DNA from: Pseudomonas sp. Bc-h
GTDB taxonomy: Bacteria; Pseudomonadota; Gammaproteobacteria; Pseudomonadales; Pseudomonadaceae
Direction: 5' to 3'
Assembly (NCBI RefSeq): GCF_002080045.1
Contig: NZ_MUIN01000011.1
Span: forward strand, 62,001-126,000
DNA length: 64,000 nt
The position numbers and the translations under genes are program-made. Shown piece after piece: positions 18,644 to 26,967 of this stretch (its first letter is position 1; each line of letters opens with the position of its first letter). The notes beneath the pieces are model-generated. The model saw only the letters and a list, made by a program, of their open reading frames with translations, ran no database searches and was not told the DNA's origin.

Positions 18644-19874
18644 TTGCCAGATTCACGAACGCCACCCGCAAGCGCGCTGCACTGGCGCGCTTGCAATTGA
18701 TCAGCACTTGCGGCAAACCCAACCAGTCTGCCAGTTGCCGCAGATTGGCCGCCAACGCAAGCATCCCCTCCTCGTCCAGCCCTGGCTCTTCCTCATGAAC
18801 GGCATGCACAGCCAGCCTTCCCGCTGCTCGTTCGGCGCGCAGGTCGATGCGTGCGGCGATGCGCTCCTGGTGCAGAAACGGCAGCACGTAATAGCCGTAA
18901 ACGCGCTTGTGCGCCGGGGTGTAGATCTCCAGCCGGTAATGGAAGTCGAACAACCGCTCGGTGCGCGCACGCTCCCAGATCAGTGAGTCGAAGGGCGAAA
19001 GCAGCGCGCTGGCAGTGACTTTTCTCGGCACCTTGAACTCCGGCAGCGCATACCCCGGCTGCTTCCAGCCCTGCACCTGTATCGCCTGAATCGCGCCCTC
19101 TTCCACCAACTCGGCAAGGCCCGCCTTTGCAGGCGCAGGGTCCTGACGAAAATAGTCTCGAATGTCTTTTTCAGTACCGACACCCAGCGCCTTTACTGCG
19201 TGCAGCAGCAAGCCGCGCTGGGCATCGGCTTCGGCCAATTCGGTGTGATTGATGATCGAGGCAGGCAAAACACGTTCAGGCAAATCGTAGAGTCGCTCGA
19301 AACCACGGCGCCCGGCGACCGTCACTTCACCCGCCGCGAACAACCATTCCAGCGCATGTTTTTCAGCGCTCCAGTCCCACCACTGGCCAGCTTTTTCCTG
19401 ACGGGTACTCAGACTGCCTGCCCCCAGAGCCCCTTGATCGCGCACGGCTTGCAGCACGCGGGCGATGGTCGGCTGCTGTTCACGGCCAAACCTGGATAAC
19501 TGCTGATAGATGCCTTCGCCCCGAGATGCACGCTGCATGCGCCAGCGCATCAACGGGTACAACTCGACCGGCAACAGCGAGGCCTCATGCCCCCAGTACT
19601 CGAAGAGTTTGCGCTGTCGGCCCTGACTCCACGCTGCCTGATCCAGCAGCTTCTGGGGGTAGTTACCAAGGCGCGAATAAAGCGGCAGGTAATGCGAACG
19701 CACCAACGCGTTCACCGAGTCAATCTGCAGCACCCCAAGGCGCTCGATCAACTGCGTGACATGGCTGGCCTTGAAGGTGGCAGGCGGCTGGCGGCCATTG
19801 AAACCTTGGGCCGTCAGCGCCAGACGGCGAGCTTGTTTGATGGACAGTTGCTGATTCGGCAGTTCTGCGGGCAT
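18633..19874 (-). CDS. YcaQ/AlkZ-family winged-helix DNA glycosylase
   Basis: 413 residues. The HTH_42 superfamily has tandem winged helices. The catalytic QxD-type motif is seen as LQIDSVNALVRS (about 49-60). In E. coli YcaQ this family unhooks DNA interstrand crosslinks and cleaves N7-alkylated purines, so a role in alkylation-damage repair is expected here. The start at 19874 sits after a weak GGAGG. Tail-to-tail overlap of 11 nt with DAHP synthase. A REP lies upstream. Confidence 0.87.
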   Translation of the reverse strand: MPAELPNQQLSIKQARRLALTAQGFNGRQPPATFKASHVTQLIERLGVLQIDSVNALVRSHYLPLYSRLGNYPQKLLDQAAWSQGRQRKLFEYWGHEASLLPVELYPLMRWRMQRASRGEGIYQQLSRFGREQQPTIARVLQAVRDQGALGAGSLSTRQEKAGQWWDWSAEKHALEWLFAAGEVTVAGRRGFERLYDLPERVLPASIINHTELAEADAQRGLLLHAVKALGVGTEKDIRDYFRQDPAPAKAGLAELVEEGAIQAIQVQGWKQPGYALPEFKVPRKVTASALLSPFDSLIWERARTERLFDFHYRLEIYTPAHKRVYGYYVLPFLHQERIAARIDLRAERAAGRLAVHAVHEEEPGLDEEGMLALAANLRQLADWLGLPQVLINCKRASAARLRVAFVNLAINV

Positions 19875-19930
19875 TCAGGACCTCCTGATCGATCCGCAAA
19901 ACTACCTGATCTCGTCCTGTGTTGCACATG

Positions 19931-19999
19931 CCTGCAGCAATCCGGCTTGCGGGCGGTGGCTATCTCACGATCGTCACCGCCGGCAAGCCGGACTGCTTA
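19931..19999. repeat. REP palindrome pair
   Basis: CTGCAGCAATCCGGCTTGCG and ACCGCCGGCAAGCCGGACTG are inverted around GGTGGCTATCTCACGATCG. Confidence 0.75.
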
Positions 20000-20026
20000 G
20001 ATCGAACCGCGGTACCGACTTGCATA

Positions 20027-20260
20027 TCAGTGCTTCATCGGGTCGTCCCAGAACGGGCGATCAATTTCCTCGTACACATCGGCGCGACTGAGGCCAATGT
20101 CCTTGAGCGCATCGTCGCTCAGGCTGGCCAGCACAATACGTTCACGGTGCAGCTTGCGCCAGCGGGCGATCTGCGCCGTCATGGCGTGCCAGGCACGTTC
20201 AATTGCCGAATCGTGGGACAGGGTTTTCAGTACCAGTACATAACCTTTTTGACCTTTCAT
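20027..20260 (-). CDS. Small DUF1127 protein
   Basis: 77 residues. The C-terminal DUF1127 block has the typical DIGLSRAD motif (about 56-63). DUF1127 proteins are small, arginine-rich in the first part (here WRKLHRER) and some bind RNA or affect phosphate and carbon metabolism; the role here is unknown. I chose the second of two adjacent ATG codons because GGAGGG lies 7 nt upstream of it. It is divergent from the LysR gene with a 98-nt gap. Confidence 0.85.
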   Translation of the reverse strand: MKGQKGYVLVLKTLSHDSAIERAWHAMTAQIARWRKLHRERIVLASLSDDALKDIGLSRADVYEEIDRPFWDDPMKH

Positions 20261-20358
20261 CATCTCGCCCTCCAAGTGGGGATGGCTAGATCTTCTCTCC
20301 GGGCTTAAGATCAATCCAACAAATGTTTCTGATGCACTGCATCTGGGAGATTGATGTA

Positions 20359-21213
20359 ATGGCCACCTATCCAAGCATCGACAGTGAACTGCTACGCACC
20401 TTCGTTGCCATCGCCGATCAAGGCGGGTTCACCAAGGCGGGCGAGGTGGTCAATCGCACGCAATCGGCGGTCAGCATGCAGATGAAGCGCCTGGAAGACG
20501 ATGTGGTTCAGCGCCCGCTGTTTCAAAAGGACGGTCGGGTGTTGAACCTGACGGCGGAAGGCCAAGTGCTGCTGGGTTATGCGCGGCGCATCCTCAAGCT
20601 GCACAGCGAGGTGTTCAACACGCTGCGCGAGCCGCACATGGTCGGCACAGTGAAAATCGGCACGCCGGACGATTACGTGATGCGCTTTCTGCCGGGCATT
20701 CTTTCGCGGTTCGCGCAGGCGTATCCGCTGATTCAAGTCGAGGTGCATTGCGAATCTTCCGCTCAGTTGCTGCAACGCCAGGATCTGGACCTGAGCATCG
20801 TCACCCGCGAGCCAGGCAAGGAAATCGGGCAGATTCTGCGTCAGGAGCGTTTCGTCTGGGCCGAGGCTGCGGGTTTCTGCCCCCATGAACAGACGCCGAT
20901 TCCGCTGGCGATGTTCAACAGTGACTGCTTCTGTCGTCTTTGGGCGAGCAATGCGCTGGATGCGGCGGGTCGTGAGTATCGCGTGGCGTACACCAGCGCG
21001 AGCCTGTCGGCGATCATGGCGGTGGTCAGCGCTGGGTTGGCAGTGACGGCTCAGTTGCAGAGCCTGATCACCTCGGATCTGCGCGTGTTGGGTGAAGAGG
21101 AAGGACTGCCACAGTTGCCGTCGGCGAGCATCGTTCTGCTGCGCAATCCGAACAATCCTTCACCGATCACCGAATGCCTGGCCGATCACATCGCCGAGGG
21201 TTTCAAGCTGTAG
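20359..21213 (+). CDS. LysR-family transcriptional regulator
   Basis: 284 residues from the ATG at 20359, chosen for the GGGAG 9 nt upstream and because it places the helix-turn-helix at about 20-39 (FTKAGEVVNRTQSAVSMQMK). The effector-binding domain follows from about 90. LysR proteins usually control a neighbour; candidates are the divergent DUF1127 gene and the convergent TauE/SafE transporter. The ligand is unknown. The gap to the transporter gene is only 6 nt. Confidence 0.92.
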   Translation: MATYPSIDSELLRTFVAIADQGGFTKAGEVVNRTQSAVSMQMKRLEDDVVQRPLFQKDGRVLNLTAEGQVLLGYARRILKLHSEVFNTLREPHMVGTVKIGTPDDYVMRFLPGILSRFAQAYPLIQVEVHCESSAQLLQRQDLDLSIVTREPGKEIGQILRQERFVWAEAAGFCPHEQTPIPLAMFNSDCFCRLWASNALDAAGREYRVAYTSASLSAIMAVVSAGLAVTAQLQSLITSDLRVLGEEEGLPQLPSASIVLLRNPNNPSPITECLADHIAEGFKL

Positions 21214-21219
21214 GGGTCG

Positions 21220-21969
21220 TCAAACCCTGAAGCACAACATGATCGCGCAGACCACCAGGAACACACAGAACAGCGAGCGCAGCAAACGCTCGGGCAAGCT
21301 GTGCGCCAGAGCCACGCCCCAACTGATGCTCGCCAGACCGCCAATGGCCAATGGAATGCCCATCAGCCAGTCAACGTGACCATGCAGCGCATAAGTGGTC
21401 ATGGTGATCGTCGTACTGGGCGCTGCCAGTGCCAGCGCAAGGCCTTGTGCAGCCACCTGGGTCGCGCCGAAAACGCCGGTGAGAATGGGCGTGGCGATCA
21501 CACCGCCACCCACGCCGAACAGCCCCGCCGTGACCCCGGAGCCCAGCCCCAGAACCCACAGCCACTTGGCATGCCGCAACTCGGTGCCAGCATTGCCTTT
21601 GCGCCAGTACATCTGGATCAGGTTGAACAGGGTCAGCACGATCAGAAACGCCACGAAGCCGATGCGCATGCTCTGGGCGTCGACTCGCACGGCCCACAAG
21701 GACGTGAGCCACGAGACAGTGAAACTCGGAACAATGAGCATCATCGCGTTACGCACGGAAATCCGGTTGCGCTGGTTATAGCGCCACAACGCCAGCAACA
21801 CGTTCGGCAGCACCATCAGCAACGACGTGCCTTGTGCCAGTTGCTGATCCAGCCCGAACAACACACCCAACGCAGGAATCGCTACCAGCCCGCCACCAAT
21901 TCCGAACAAGCCGCCCAACGTGCCCATGGCAGCGCCCAGCAGCAGGTACATCACAACATCGACAATCAC
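21220..21969 (-). CDS. TauE/SafE-family sulfite/anion exporter
   Basis: 249 residues, about eight TM segments. The two family half-repeats are visible as GGLFGIGGGLVAIPAL (about 19-34) and GLFGVGGGVIATPIL (about 149-163). Members move sulfite, sulfoacetate or related anions, or act as orphan carriers. It is convergent with the LysR gene. The gap to ohrR upstream contains no other gene. Confidence 0.92.
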   Translation of the reverse strand: MIVDVVMYLLLGAAMGTLGGLFGIGGGLVAIPALGVLFGLDQQLAQGTSLLMVLPNVLLALWRYNQRNRISVRNAMMLIVPSFTVSWLTSLWAVRVDAQSMRIGFVAFLIVLTLFNLIQMYWRKGNAGTELRHAKWLWVLGLGSGVTAGLFGVGGGVIATPILTGVFGATQVAAQGLALALAAPSTTITMTTYALHGHVDWLMGIPLAIGGLASISWGVALAHSLPERLLRSLFCVFLVVCAIMLCFRV

Positions 21970-22161
21970 AACCGGTCCTCAATATGATCTTGCGCGCATG
22001 CTACGCAGTCAGAGGGATCGAGGAAATCCACAGCTGCGGATAACCCTCTACGAATCGTGATTAGTTGATTCACGATACGTGTTCCATAGGTCTCAATGCG
22101 TGGGCGATAGAAAATCACCTCGCAGCCCATTATCGAAATTATCTGGTGCAATAAAGATCAT

Positions 22162-22179
22162 GGCACTAAATTAGCGATC
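22162..22179 (+). promoter_or_regulatory. Candidate OhrR operator at ohrR
   Basis: CACTAA-A-TTAGCG lies 27-44 nt before the ohrR start. Nearly the same two half-sites occur twice upstream of ohr, with a 3-nt spacer. This supports autoregulation by OhrR. It is an inference from shared motifs only. Confidence 0.55.
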
Positions 22180-22205
22180 ACTACCGATTAACCGAGGACA
22201 TGTTC

Positions 22206-22679
22206 ATGAACGCCGACGATAGCTCGACGACGGCTGGCGCTGGCAGTTGCGAAAACCTTCTGCTGGATAATCAGCTGTGTTTTGCCCTGTATTCCACGTC
22301 GCTGATGATGACCAAGGTGTACAAACCCTTGCTGCAGGAACTGAATCTCACCTACCCGCAGTACCTGGCAATGCTGGTGCTGTGGGAACGCGATGGTCTG
22401 ACGGTCGGAGAAGTCAGCACGAAGCTGTTGACCGACCCTGGATCGCTCACTCCGCTGCTCAAGCGCCTGGAGGCGGAAGGCCTGATCAGCCGCACTCGCA
22501 GCAAGGAAGACGAACGCGTGGTGCTGCTGACCCTGACCGAACAGGGCAAGGCGCTGCACAAGAAGGCTCAAAGCATTCCGCAATGCATCCTCGCTGCCAG
22601 CGGGATCAGCGTGGAGCAGCTCAAGGCATTGCAACACGACCTACTGGGCCTGCGCGGGAACCTGCACGACAACATCTGA
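22206..22679 (+). CDS. ohrR: Organic-peroxide-sensing MarR regulator OhrR
   Basis: 157 residues from the second ATG (GAGG is 8 nt upstream of it; the ATG at 22200 is too close). It is a winged-helix MarR repressor. Cys25 in LDNQLCFALY is the conserved peroxide-reactive cysteine. A second cysteine, Cys127, matches the position of the resolving cysteine in two-Cys OhrR such as that of Xanthomonas. Oxidation would release ohr. It sits 364 nt upstream of ohr on the same strand; shared motifs at 22162, 22937 and 22981 are the likely operators. Confidence 0.93.
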   Translation: MNADDSSTTAGAGSCENLLLDNQLCFALYSTSLMMTKVYKPLLQELNLTYPQYLAMLVLWERDGLTVGEVSTKLLTDPGSLTPLLKRLEAEGLISRTRSKEDERVVLLTLTEQGKALHKKAQSIPQCILAASGISVEQLKALQHDLLGLRGNLHDNI

Positions 22680-22934
22680 GCCCCACCGCTTCCCTCGTTT
22701 ACCTCATAGGCCAGCCATTCGTGCTGGCCTTTTTGTTCCCGCTGCAAAAAGCACAATCCGCTTGGCCCTGCGGTGGCGATTTAAAGGGCGCCGCGGCCGA
22801 ACCGAGCTGCTACGGATTGAGATCACCCGTAAAACCCTTCGATGCTCCTATCTTTATTTTTCATAAAAATCAATTAGTTGTATAGGAAAGCGACCTCTTG
22901 GCCAACAGAATCCGAGATTTTCTGAAAATTTGTC

Positions 22935-22963
22935 TTGCGCACTAAACATTAGCGAAGTACATT
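22935..22963 (+). promoter_or_regulatory. Candidate ohr promoter with operator in the spacer
   Basis: TTGCGC, 17 nt, TACATT. The putative OhrR site CACTAA-ACA-TTAGCG falls between the hexamers, where a repressor would block polymerase. The rest of the 22680-23043 gap holds a degenerate REP-like stretch near 22768-22815 and A/T-rich DNA; I see no gene in it. Confidence 0.5.
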
Positions 22964-22980
22964 TCATCTCACTTGCTTAG

Positions 22981-23005
22981 CGCACAAAACTTTAGCGCAA
23001 AGTAC
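22981..23005 (+). promoter_or_regulatory. Second candidate OhrR operator at ohr
   Basis: CACAAA-ACT-TTAGCG starts 43 nt after the matching site at 22940, close to four DNA turns. Both end in AAGTAC-like words. The spacing suggests cooperative binding on one DNA face. Confidence 0.5.
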
Positions 23006-23043
23006 AACAGCTTCTAACCAACATCATCTAGTGAGGAAATACC

Positions 23044-23463
23044 ATGCAAACTCTCTATACCGCAGTCGCAACCGCAACCGGTGGCCGTGATGGCCGTGCT
23101 GTTTCCAGCGACAAGATCCTGGACGTGAAACTGGCGACCCCGAAAGAACTGGGCGGCGCTGGCGGTGAAGCCACCAACCCTGAGCAACTGTTCGCTGCCG
23201 GCTACTCGGCCTGCTTCATCGGCGCACTGAAATTCGTCGCTGGCCAGAGCAAGCGCAGCATCCCTGCCGACGCCTCGATCACTGCCCACGTCGGCATCGG
23301 CCAGATCCCTGGCGGTTTCGGTCTGGACATCGACCTGAACATCAACCTGCCGGGTCTGGAACAGGCCGACGCTCAGGCACTGGTCGACGCAGCCCACCAG
23401 GTCTGCCCTTACTCCAACGCCACTCGCGGCAACGTTGACGTACGTCTGCACGTAACCGTCTGA
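23044..23463 (+). CDS. ohr: Organic hydroperoxide resistance protein Ohr
   Basis: 139 residues, an OsmC/Ohr-fold peroxidase that reduces organic and fatty-acid hydroperoxides with lipoylated partners. The two active cysteines are Cys57 (YSACFIGAL) and Cys121 (HQVCPYSNA), and the conserved arginine side is present near the N-terminus. It has a good GAGGAAAT ribosome site. It is followed after 26 nt by an exported esterase gene, probably on the same mRNA, and preceded by ohrR. Confidence 0.97.
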   Translation: MQTLYTAVATATGGRDGRAVSSDKILDVKLATPKELGGAGGEATNPEQLFAAGYSACFIGALKFVAGQSKRSIPADASITAHVGIGQIPGGFGLDIDLNINLPGLEQADAQALVDAAHQVCPYSNATRGNVDVRLHVTV

Positions 23464-23489
23464 CTCACCCGCCAACGAAGGAGATGAAC

Positions 23490-24509
23490 ATGAACACTTT
23501 CGGCAAGATTCTGGCTGGCTCCCTCCTCGCCCTGTCGATCGGCAACGCTTTCGCGGCGACCGACACCGGCGTCGAGCACAACACCCAGGCGTTCCTCGAT
23601 GCACTGAACGCCGGAGGGGGCAAGCCGATCGAGCAGCTCTCGCCCAAGGATGCACGCGCCGTACTGACCGGCGCTCAGGCGGGGGTCAAGCTGACCCTGC
23701 CCAAAGCCGATGTCAGCCAGAAGACCATTTCGGTGGATGGCCAGAACATCAGCCTGACCATCGTGCGTCCGGCGGGCGTCAAAGGCACCTTGCCAGTGTT
23801 CATGTACTTCCACGGCGGCGGCTGGGTGTTGGGCGACTACCCGACTCACGAACGTCTGGTGCGGGATCTGGTGGAGGGCTCGGGTGCGGTGGCGGTCTTC
23901 GTCAACTACACACCTTCGCCTGAGGCGCACTACCCGACGGCGATCAACCAGGCCTACGCGGCGACCAAATGGGTGGCCGAGCACGGCAAGGAAATCAACG
24001 TCGACGGCAAGCGTCTGGCGGTTGCGGGCAATAGCGTCGGCGGCAACATGGCGGCAGTCGTCAGCCTGATGGCCAAAGACAAAGGCACTCCTGCGATCAA
24101 ATATCAGGTGCTGCTGTGGCCTGTTACCGACGCCAACTTCGAAACCGGCTCGTATGAGCAGTTCGCCGAGGGGCACTTCCTCACTCGCAACATGATGAAG
24201 TGGTTCTGGGACAACTACACCACCGATCCGAAGCAACGCGCAGAGATCTATGCCTCACCGCTGCGCGCCACACTGGATCAGTTGAAGGGTCTGCCACCTG
24301 CGCTGGTGCAGACCGCCGGTGCCGATGTGTTGCGTGACGAAGGCGAAGCCTACGCCCGCAAGCTGGATCAAGCCGGTGTGCCGGTCACGGCTGTGCGCTA
24401 CAACGGCATGATCCACGACTACGGGTTGCTCAACGTGGTCAGCCAGGTGCCGGAGGTTCGCTCGGCCATGTTGCAGGCGTCTCAGGAACTGAAGGTTCAT
24501 CTGAAGTAA
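23490..24509 (+). CDS. Exported alpha/beta hydrolase (acetyl esterase / lipase type)
   Basis: 339 residues from the ATG at 23490 (AAGGAG 6 nt upstream). A signal peptide is clear: a lysine, a hydrophobic run and cleavage after about residue 22 (NAFA). It belongs to the hormone-sensitive-lipase-like class, with the oxyanion motif HGGGW (about 108-112), nucleophile in GNSVGG (about 181-186), and Asp/His near GADVL and MIHDYG. Likely role: periplasmic ester cleavage, perhaps of oxidised lipid; the ohr neighbourhood hints at peroxide stress. The substrate is unknown. Confidence 0.9.
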   Translation: MNTFGKILAGSLLALSIGNAFAATDTGVEHNTQAFLDALNAGGGKPIEQLSPKDARAVLTGAQAGVKLTLPKADVSQKTISVDGQNISLTIVRPAGVKGTLPVFMYFHGGGWVLGDYPTHERLVRDLVEGSGAVAVFVNYTPSPEAHYPTAINQAYAATKWVAEHGKEINVDGKRLAVAGNSVGGNMAAVVSLMAKDKGTPAIKYQVLLWPVTDANFETGSYEQFAEGHFLTRNMMKWFWDNYTTDPKQRAEIYASPLRATLDQLKGLPPALVQTAGADVLRDEGEAYARKLDQAGVPVTAVRYNGMIHDYGLLNVVSQVPEVRSAMLQASQELKVHLK

Positions 24510-24568
24510 CCCGCCTCGTTATTTCAGGATGAACATCATGAACTGGTAATCGCACGAAACGTCGCCCA

Positions 24569-24602
24569 CAAAAAAGCCCGACTCAATGGTCGGGCTTTTT
24601 CG
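24569..24602. terminator. Bidirectional terminator between esterase gene and efp
   Basis: The stem AAAAAGCCCGAC with GTCGGGCTTTTT closes a 6-nt loop. It serves two convergent transcripts. Confidence 0.93.
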
Positions 24603-24626
24603 TATCCGGCGTTACGCAAGCAGTGC

Positions 24627-25196
24627 TTATTTAGCACGGCCTTTGTAGGAACCGCCTTCACGGGTGTCGATCTCGATCTTGTCACCGATTTCGATGAAGT
24701 CGGCAACTTGCAGCTCGGTACCGTTGGCCAGCTTGGCAGGCTTCATGACCTTGCCCGAAGTGTCGCCGCGAGCGGAACCTTCGGTGTAGTCAACGACGCG
24801 CACGATGGTGGTCGGCAGCTCTACGGAAACCAGACGGTCTTCGAAGAATACAGCTTCACAGACGTCGGTCATGCCTTCTTCAACGAAAGGCAGAACGGCT
24901 TCGATGTCTTCGGCGTTCAGTTCGTACATGGTGTAGTCAGTGGTGTCCATGAACGTGTAGGAGTCACCGCTGATGAAAGACAGGGTGGCTTCTTTGCGGT
25001 CCAGGATCACGTCGTCCAGCTTGTCGTCGGCGCTGTAGACGGTTTCAGTCTTGTAGCCGGTCAGCAGGTTCTTCAGCTTGGTCTTCATGATCGCGCTGTT
25101 ACGACCAGACTTGGTGAATTCAGCTTTCTGAACCAGCCAAGGATCGTTGTCGATACGGATCACGGTGCCGGGTTTAAGCTCTTTACCAGTTTTCAT
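24627..25196 (-). CDS. efp: Translation elongation factor P, arginine type
   Basis: 189 residues with the three beta-barrel domains of EF-P. It relieves ribosome stalling at polyproline. The loop residue that is modified is Arg32 (KSGRNSA, 29-35), not lysine, which is the class rhamnosylated by EarP. The earP gene is directly upstream on the same strand (87 nt gap), so modifier and substrate may be co-expressed. An 18-bp hairpin lies in the gap. The terminator at 24569-24602 ends the unit. Confidence 0.97.
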   Translation of the reverse strand: MKTGKELKPGTVIRIDNDPWLVQKAEFTKSGRNSAIMKTKLKNLLTGYKTETVYSADDKLDDVILDRKEATLSFISGDSYTFMDTTDYTMYELNAEDIEAVLPFVEEGMTDVCEAVFFEDRLVSVELPTTIVRVVDYTEGSARGDTSGKVMKPAKLANGTELQVADFIEIGDKIEIDTREGGSYKGRAK

Positions 25197-25229
25197 TACG
25201 AGTATCCGAATTTGGATTGAAGTACTTTC

Positions 25230-25268
25230 TAAGCCCTGTACGAAAAGCCACTTTTCGTACAGGGCTTA
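25230..25268 (-). other. 18-bp perfect hairpin between earP and efp
   Basis: TAAGCCCTGTACGAAAAG and its exact inverse flank a 3-nt loop. There is no T run on either side, so it is not a normal terminator. It lies 16 nt after the earP stop and 34 nt before the efp start. Confidence 0.75.
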
Positions 25269-25283
25269 ATACAAGGCCGCGTA

Positions 25284-26432
25284 TCATATCCAATTTCGGT
25301 AAAAGTGTACTAGCGCAGTCGTCAGATCGTCCTGCAAGGCCTGTTCCAGACACCACCGCTCGGCATGGGCCGCCAGCTCACCCTGGTGATTTTCCAGGGT
25401 TTCCCAGCTTTGCGTCATGTCCTGCACCGCATTCCAGTTGCGCCAGACTTGGGTCAGCGCCTCCCCGGCCGCAGCCGATAATCCCGCCAGATACAACTCC
25501 AGGAAGGCATCCAGCTTGGCCCAATGGGCGTCGTCGTCCTGCTCGTAGATGTGCCAGATCAGCGGCCGCCCGGCCCATTGCGCGCGGACGAAAGAGTCTT
25601 CGCCACGTACCACGTTGAACTCGCAGCACCACAGCAGACGGTCGTAATCTTCCTGGCGCACGAAGGGCAGAACCTGAACGGTCAGGTTGCCGCGCACCTG
25701 CACGGCGCCCGCTTTGAGGCTTTCGATGCCCAGCCATCGTTCGACATCGCCGATGACCCGCCCTTCCGGCACCAGGAGGTGGGTGAGCCGGGAAGCGCCG
25801 GCCAAGCAGTCCAGCCACGAGCCCAATCCTGCATGCTCGTAGGCGAACAGGGAGATCAGCCGTGTCGGGCCGTTTGAATCAACAGCCTGTGGATAAATCC
25901 CGAGATCAGCCAGGAATGCCTGTTTAGCGGCAGGATTCTGCTCGAAGGCATGGCGTCGCTCGATCAGCCCGGTTTCGCGCAGCAACCCGCCGGTGGTGGT
26001 CCTGAAGCCCGGGAAGAAAAAGAATTTCTGAATGCCGCTCGATTGCAGCGAGGGCAAACCGTGGCACCCGGTGACCCACTCCTCAGCACTGAGGTATTCG
26101 AGGTTCAACCACAACGGGCGCGGGTTGCGCGCTTTCATGGCCTCTATATAGGCGGCGGGAAGATGGCAGGCGAAGGCCTCGATGACCACATCCGCAGGCT
26201 CGGCAGGCTGCCAGTCTTTGGCCCAGAAACACACGTTGACGCCGGCATGCCACTGCTGCTCGGCCGTCGCGTCAGCCCCGGGGCACAAGCGTGCGAACGC
26301 CGAGAGATCGTCTACCCACAGACGCACGTCCATCCCATGTTCGGCGACCAGCTGTCGGGCCAGACGAAAGGTCACGCCCACATCGCCGAAGTTATCCACA
26401 ACGGTACAGAAAATATCCCAAGAGGCTTTCAT
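25284..26432 (-). CDS. earP: EF-P arginine-32 rhamnosyltransferase EarP
   Basis: 382 residues. It is an inverting GT-B glycosyltransferase that transfers rhamnose from dTDP-beta-L-rhamnose to Arg32 of EF-P. The N-terminal CTVVDNFGDVGVTFRLAR block holds the conserved catalytic Asp region, and the C-terminal nucleotide site FVRGEDSFVRAQWAG-like stretch (VVRGEDSFVRAQ, about 272-283) is characteristic. It lies upstream of efp on the same strand. dTDP-rhamnose synthesis genes are not in this window. Confidence 0.96.
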   Translation of the reverse strand: MKASWDIFCTVVDNFGDVGVTFRLARQLVAEHGMDVRLWVDDLSAFARLCPGADATAEQQWHAGVNVCFWAKDWQPAEPADVVIEAFACHLPAAYIEAMKARNPRPLWLNLEYLSAEEWVTGCHGLPSLQSSGIQKFFFFPGFRTTTGGLLRETGLIERRHAFEQNPAAKQAFLADLGIYPQAVDSNGPTRLISLFAYEHAGLGSWLDCLAGASRLTHLLVPEGRVIGDVERWLGIESLKAGAVQVRGNLTVQVLPFVRQEDYDRLLWCCEFNVVRGEDSFVRAQWAGRPLIWHIYEQDDDAHWAKLDAFLELYLAGLSAAAGEALTQVWRNWNAVQDMTQSWETLENHQGELAAHAERWCLEQALQDDLTTALVHFYRNWI

Positions 26433-26545
26433 CCGGGCTCCCTGAGGATGTTCAAAAAAGCGGATTGTCCGTCATAACGACGCAGAATCACCAGCCCCGG
26501 TCGTGCGACAATCGGCGCCAACGTCATACAAGTCGGGAGTCTGTC

Positions 26546-26941
26546 ATGTACGTCAATCATCGCGAATTGTCCGTCACGCTCCACCCATTGAAGCTGGTTC
26601 TGTCCATCGCCGCCGGGATCTGGCTCGGATTTCTGGCGGTCGCGCTGACGGCCTGGTTGATCTACAAGGTCTTGCCCGCCGAGCAGACTCAAGCACTGAA
26701 TAACGCAGCGGCCCAGCTGACCAACCCTCCCGGCGCCAAACCCAGGCCTGAAAGCGACAACCCGATGTTCGACCAGTACCGGCAGATGCTGCGCGACAGT
26801 GAGGCGCGTCAGGCGCAGGAGGCCGAACAGGTCGAACGTCAGCGCAGCTTCAACGGGCCCAAGTGCCAGTTCTGGATGCAGCAGAACCAGACCGCCCCCA
26901 GCGAGAAAAGCCGCGCGGCGATTTATCAGTTCTGCGGTTGA
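26546..26941 (+). CDS. Hypothetical membrane-anchored protein
   Basis: 131 residues. One strong TM helix spans about 17-42 (SIAAGIWLGF to LIYKVL), then a proline-rich segment and a charged helix, with two cysteines near the C-terminus (KCQFW and FCG). Topology is likely an N-in anchor with a soluble domain. I do not recognise the domain. It is divergent from earP and followed after 26 nt by the Gre-like gene, so the two may form an operon. Confidence 0.75.
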   Translation: MYVNHRELSVTLHPLKLVLSIAAGIWLGFLAVALTAWLIYKVLPAEQTQALNNAAAQLTNPPGAKPRPESDNPMFDQYRQMLRDSEARQAQEAEQVERQRSFNGPKCQFWMQQNQTAPSEKSRAAIYQFCG

Positions 26942-26967
26942 CCCCCTCCACGAGAAAAGCAGCATTC

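Noticed and set aside
21966..22151. A 61-codon minus-strand frame upstream of the TauE/SafE gene
   Set aside because: No ribosome site and no resemblance to known proteins; it lies in a regulatory gap.
22768..22815. A possible further REP before ohr
   Set aside because: Only the outer GCTGCTACGG and a short GCGGTGGCGATT fit; too degenerate to list as a repeat.
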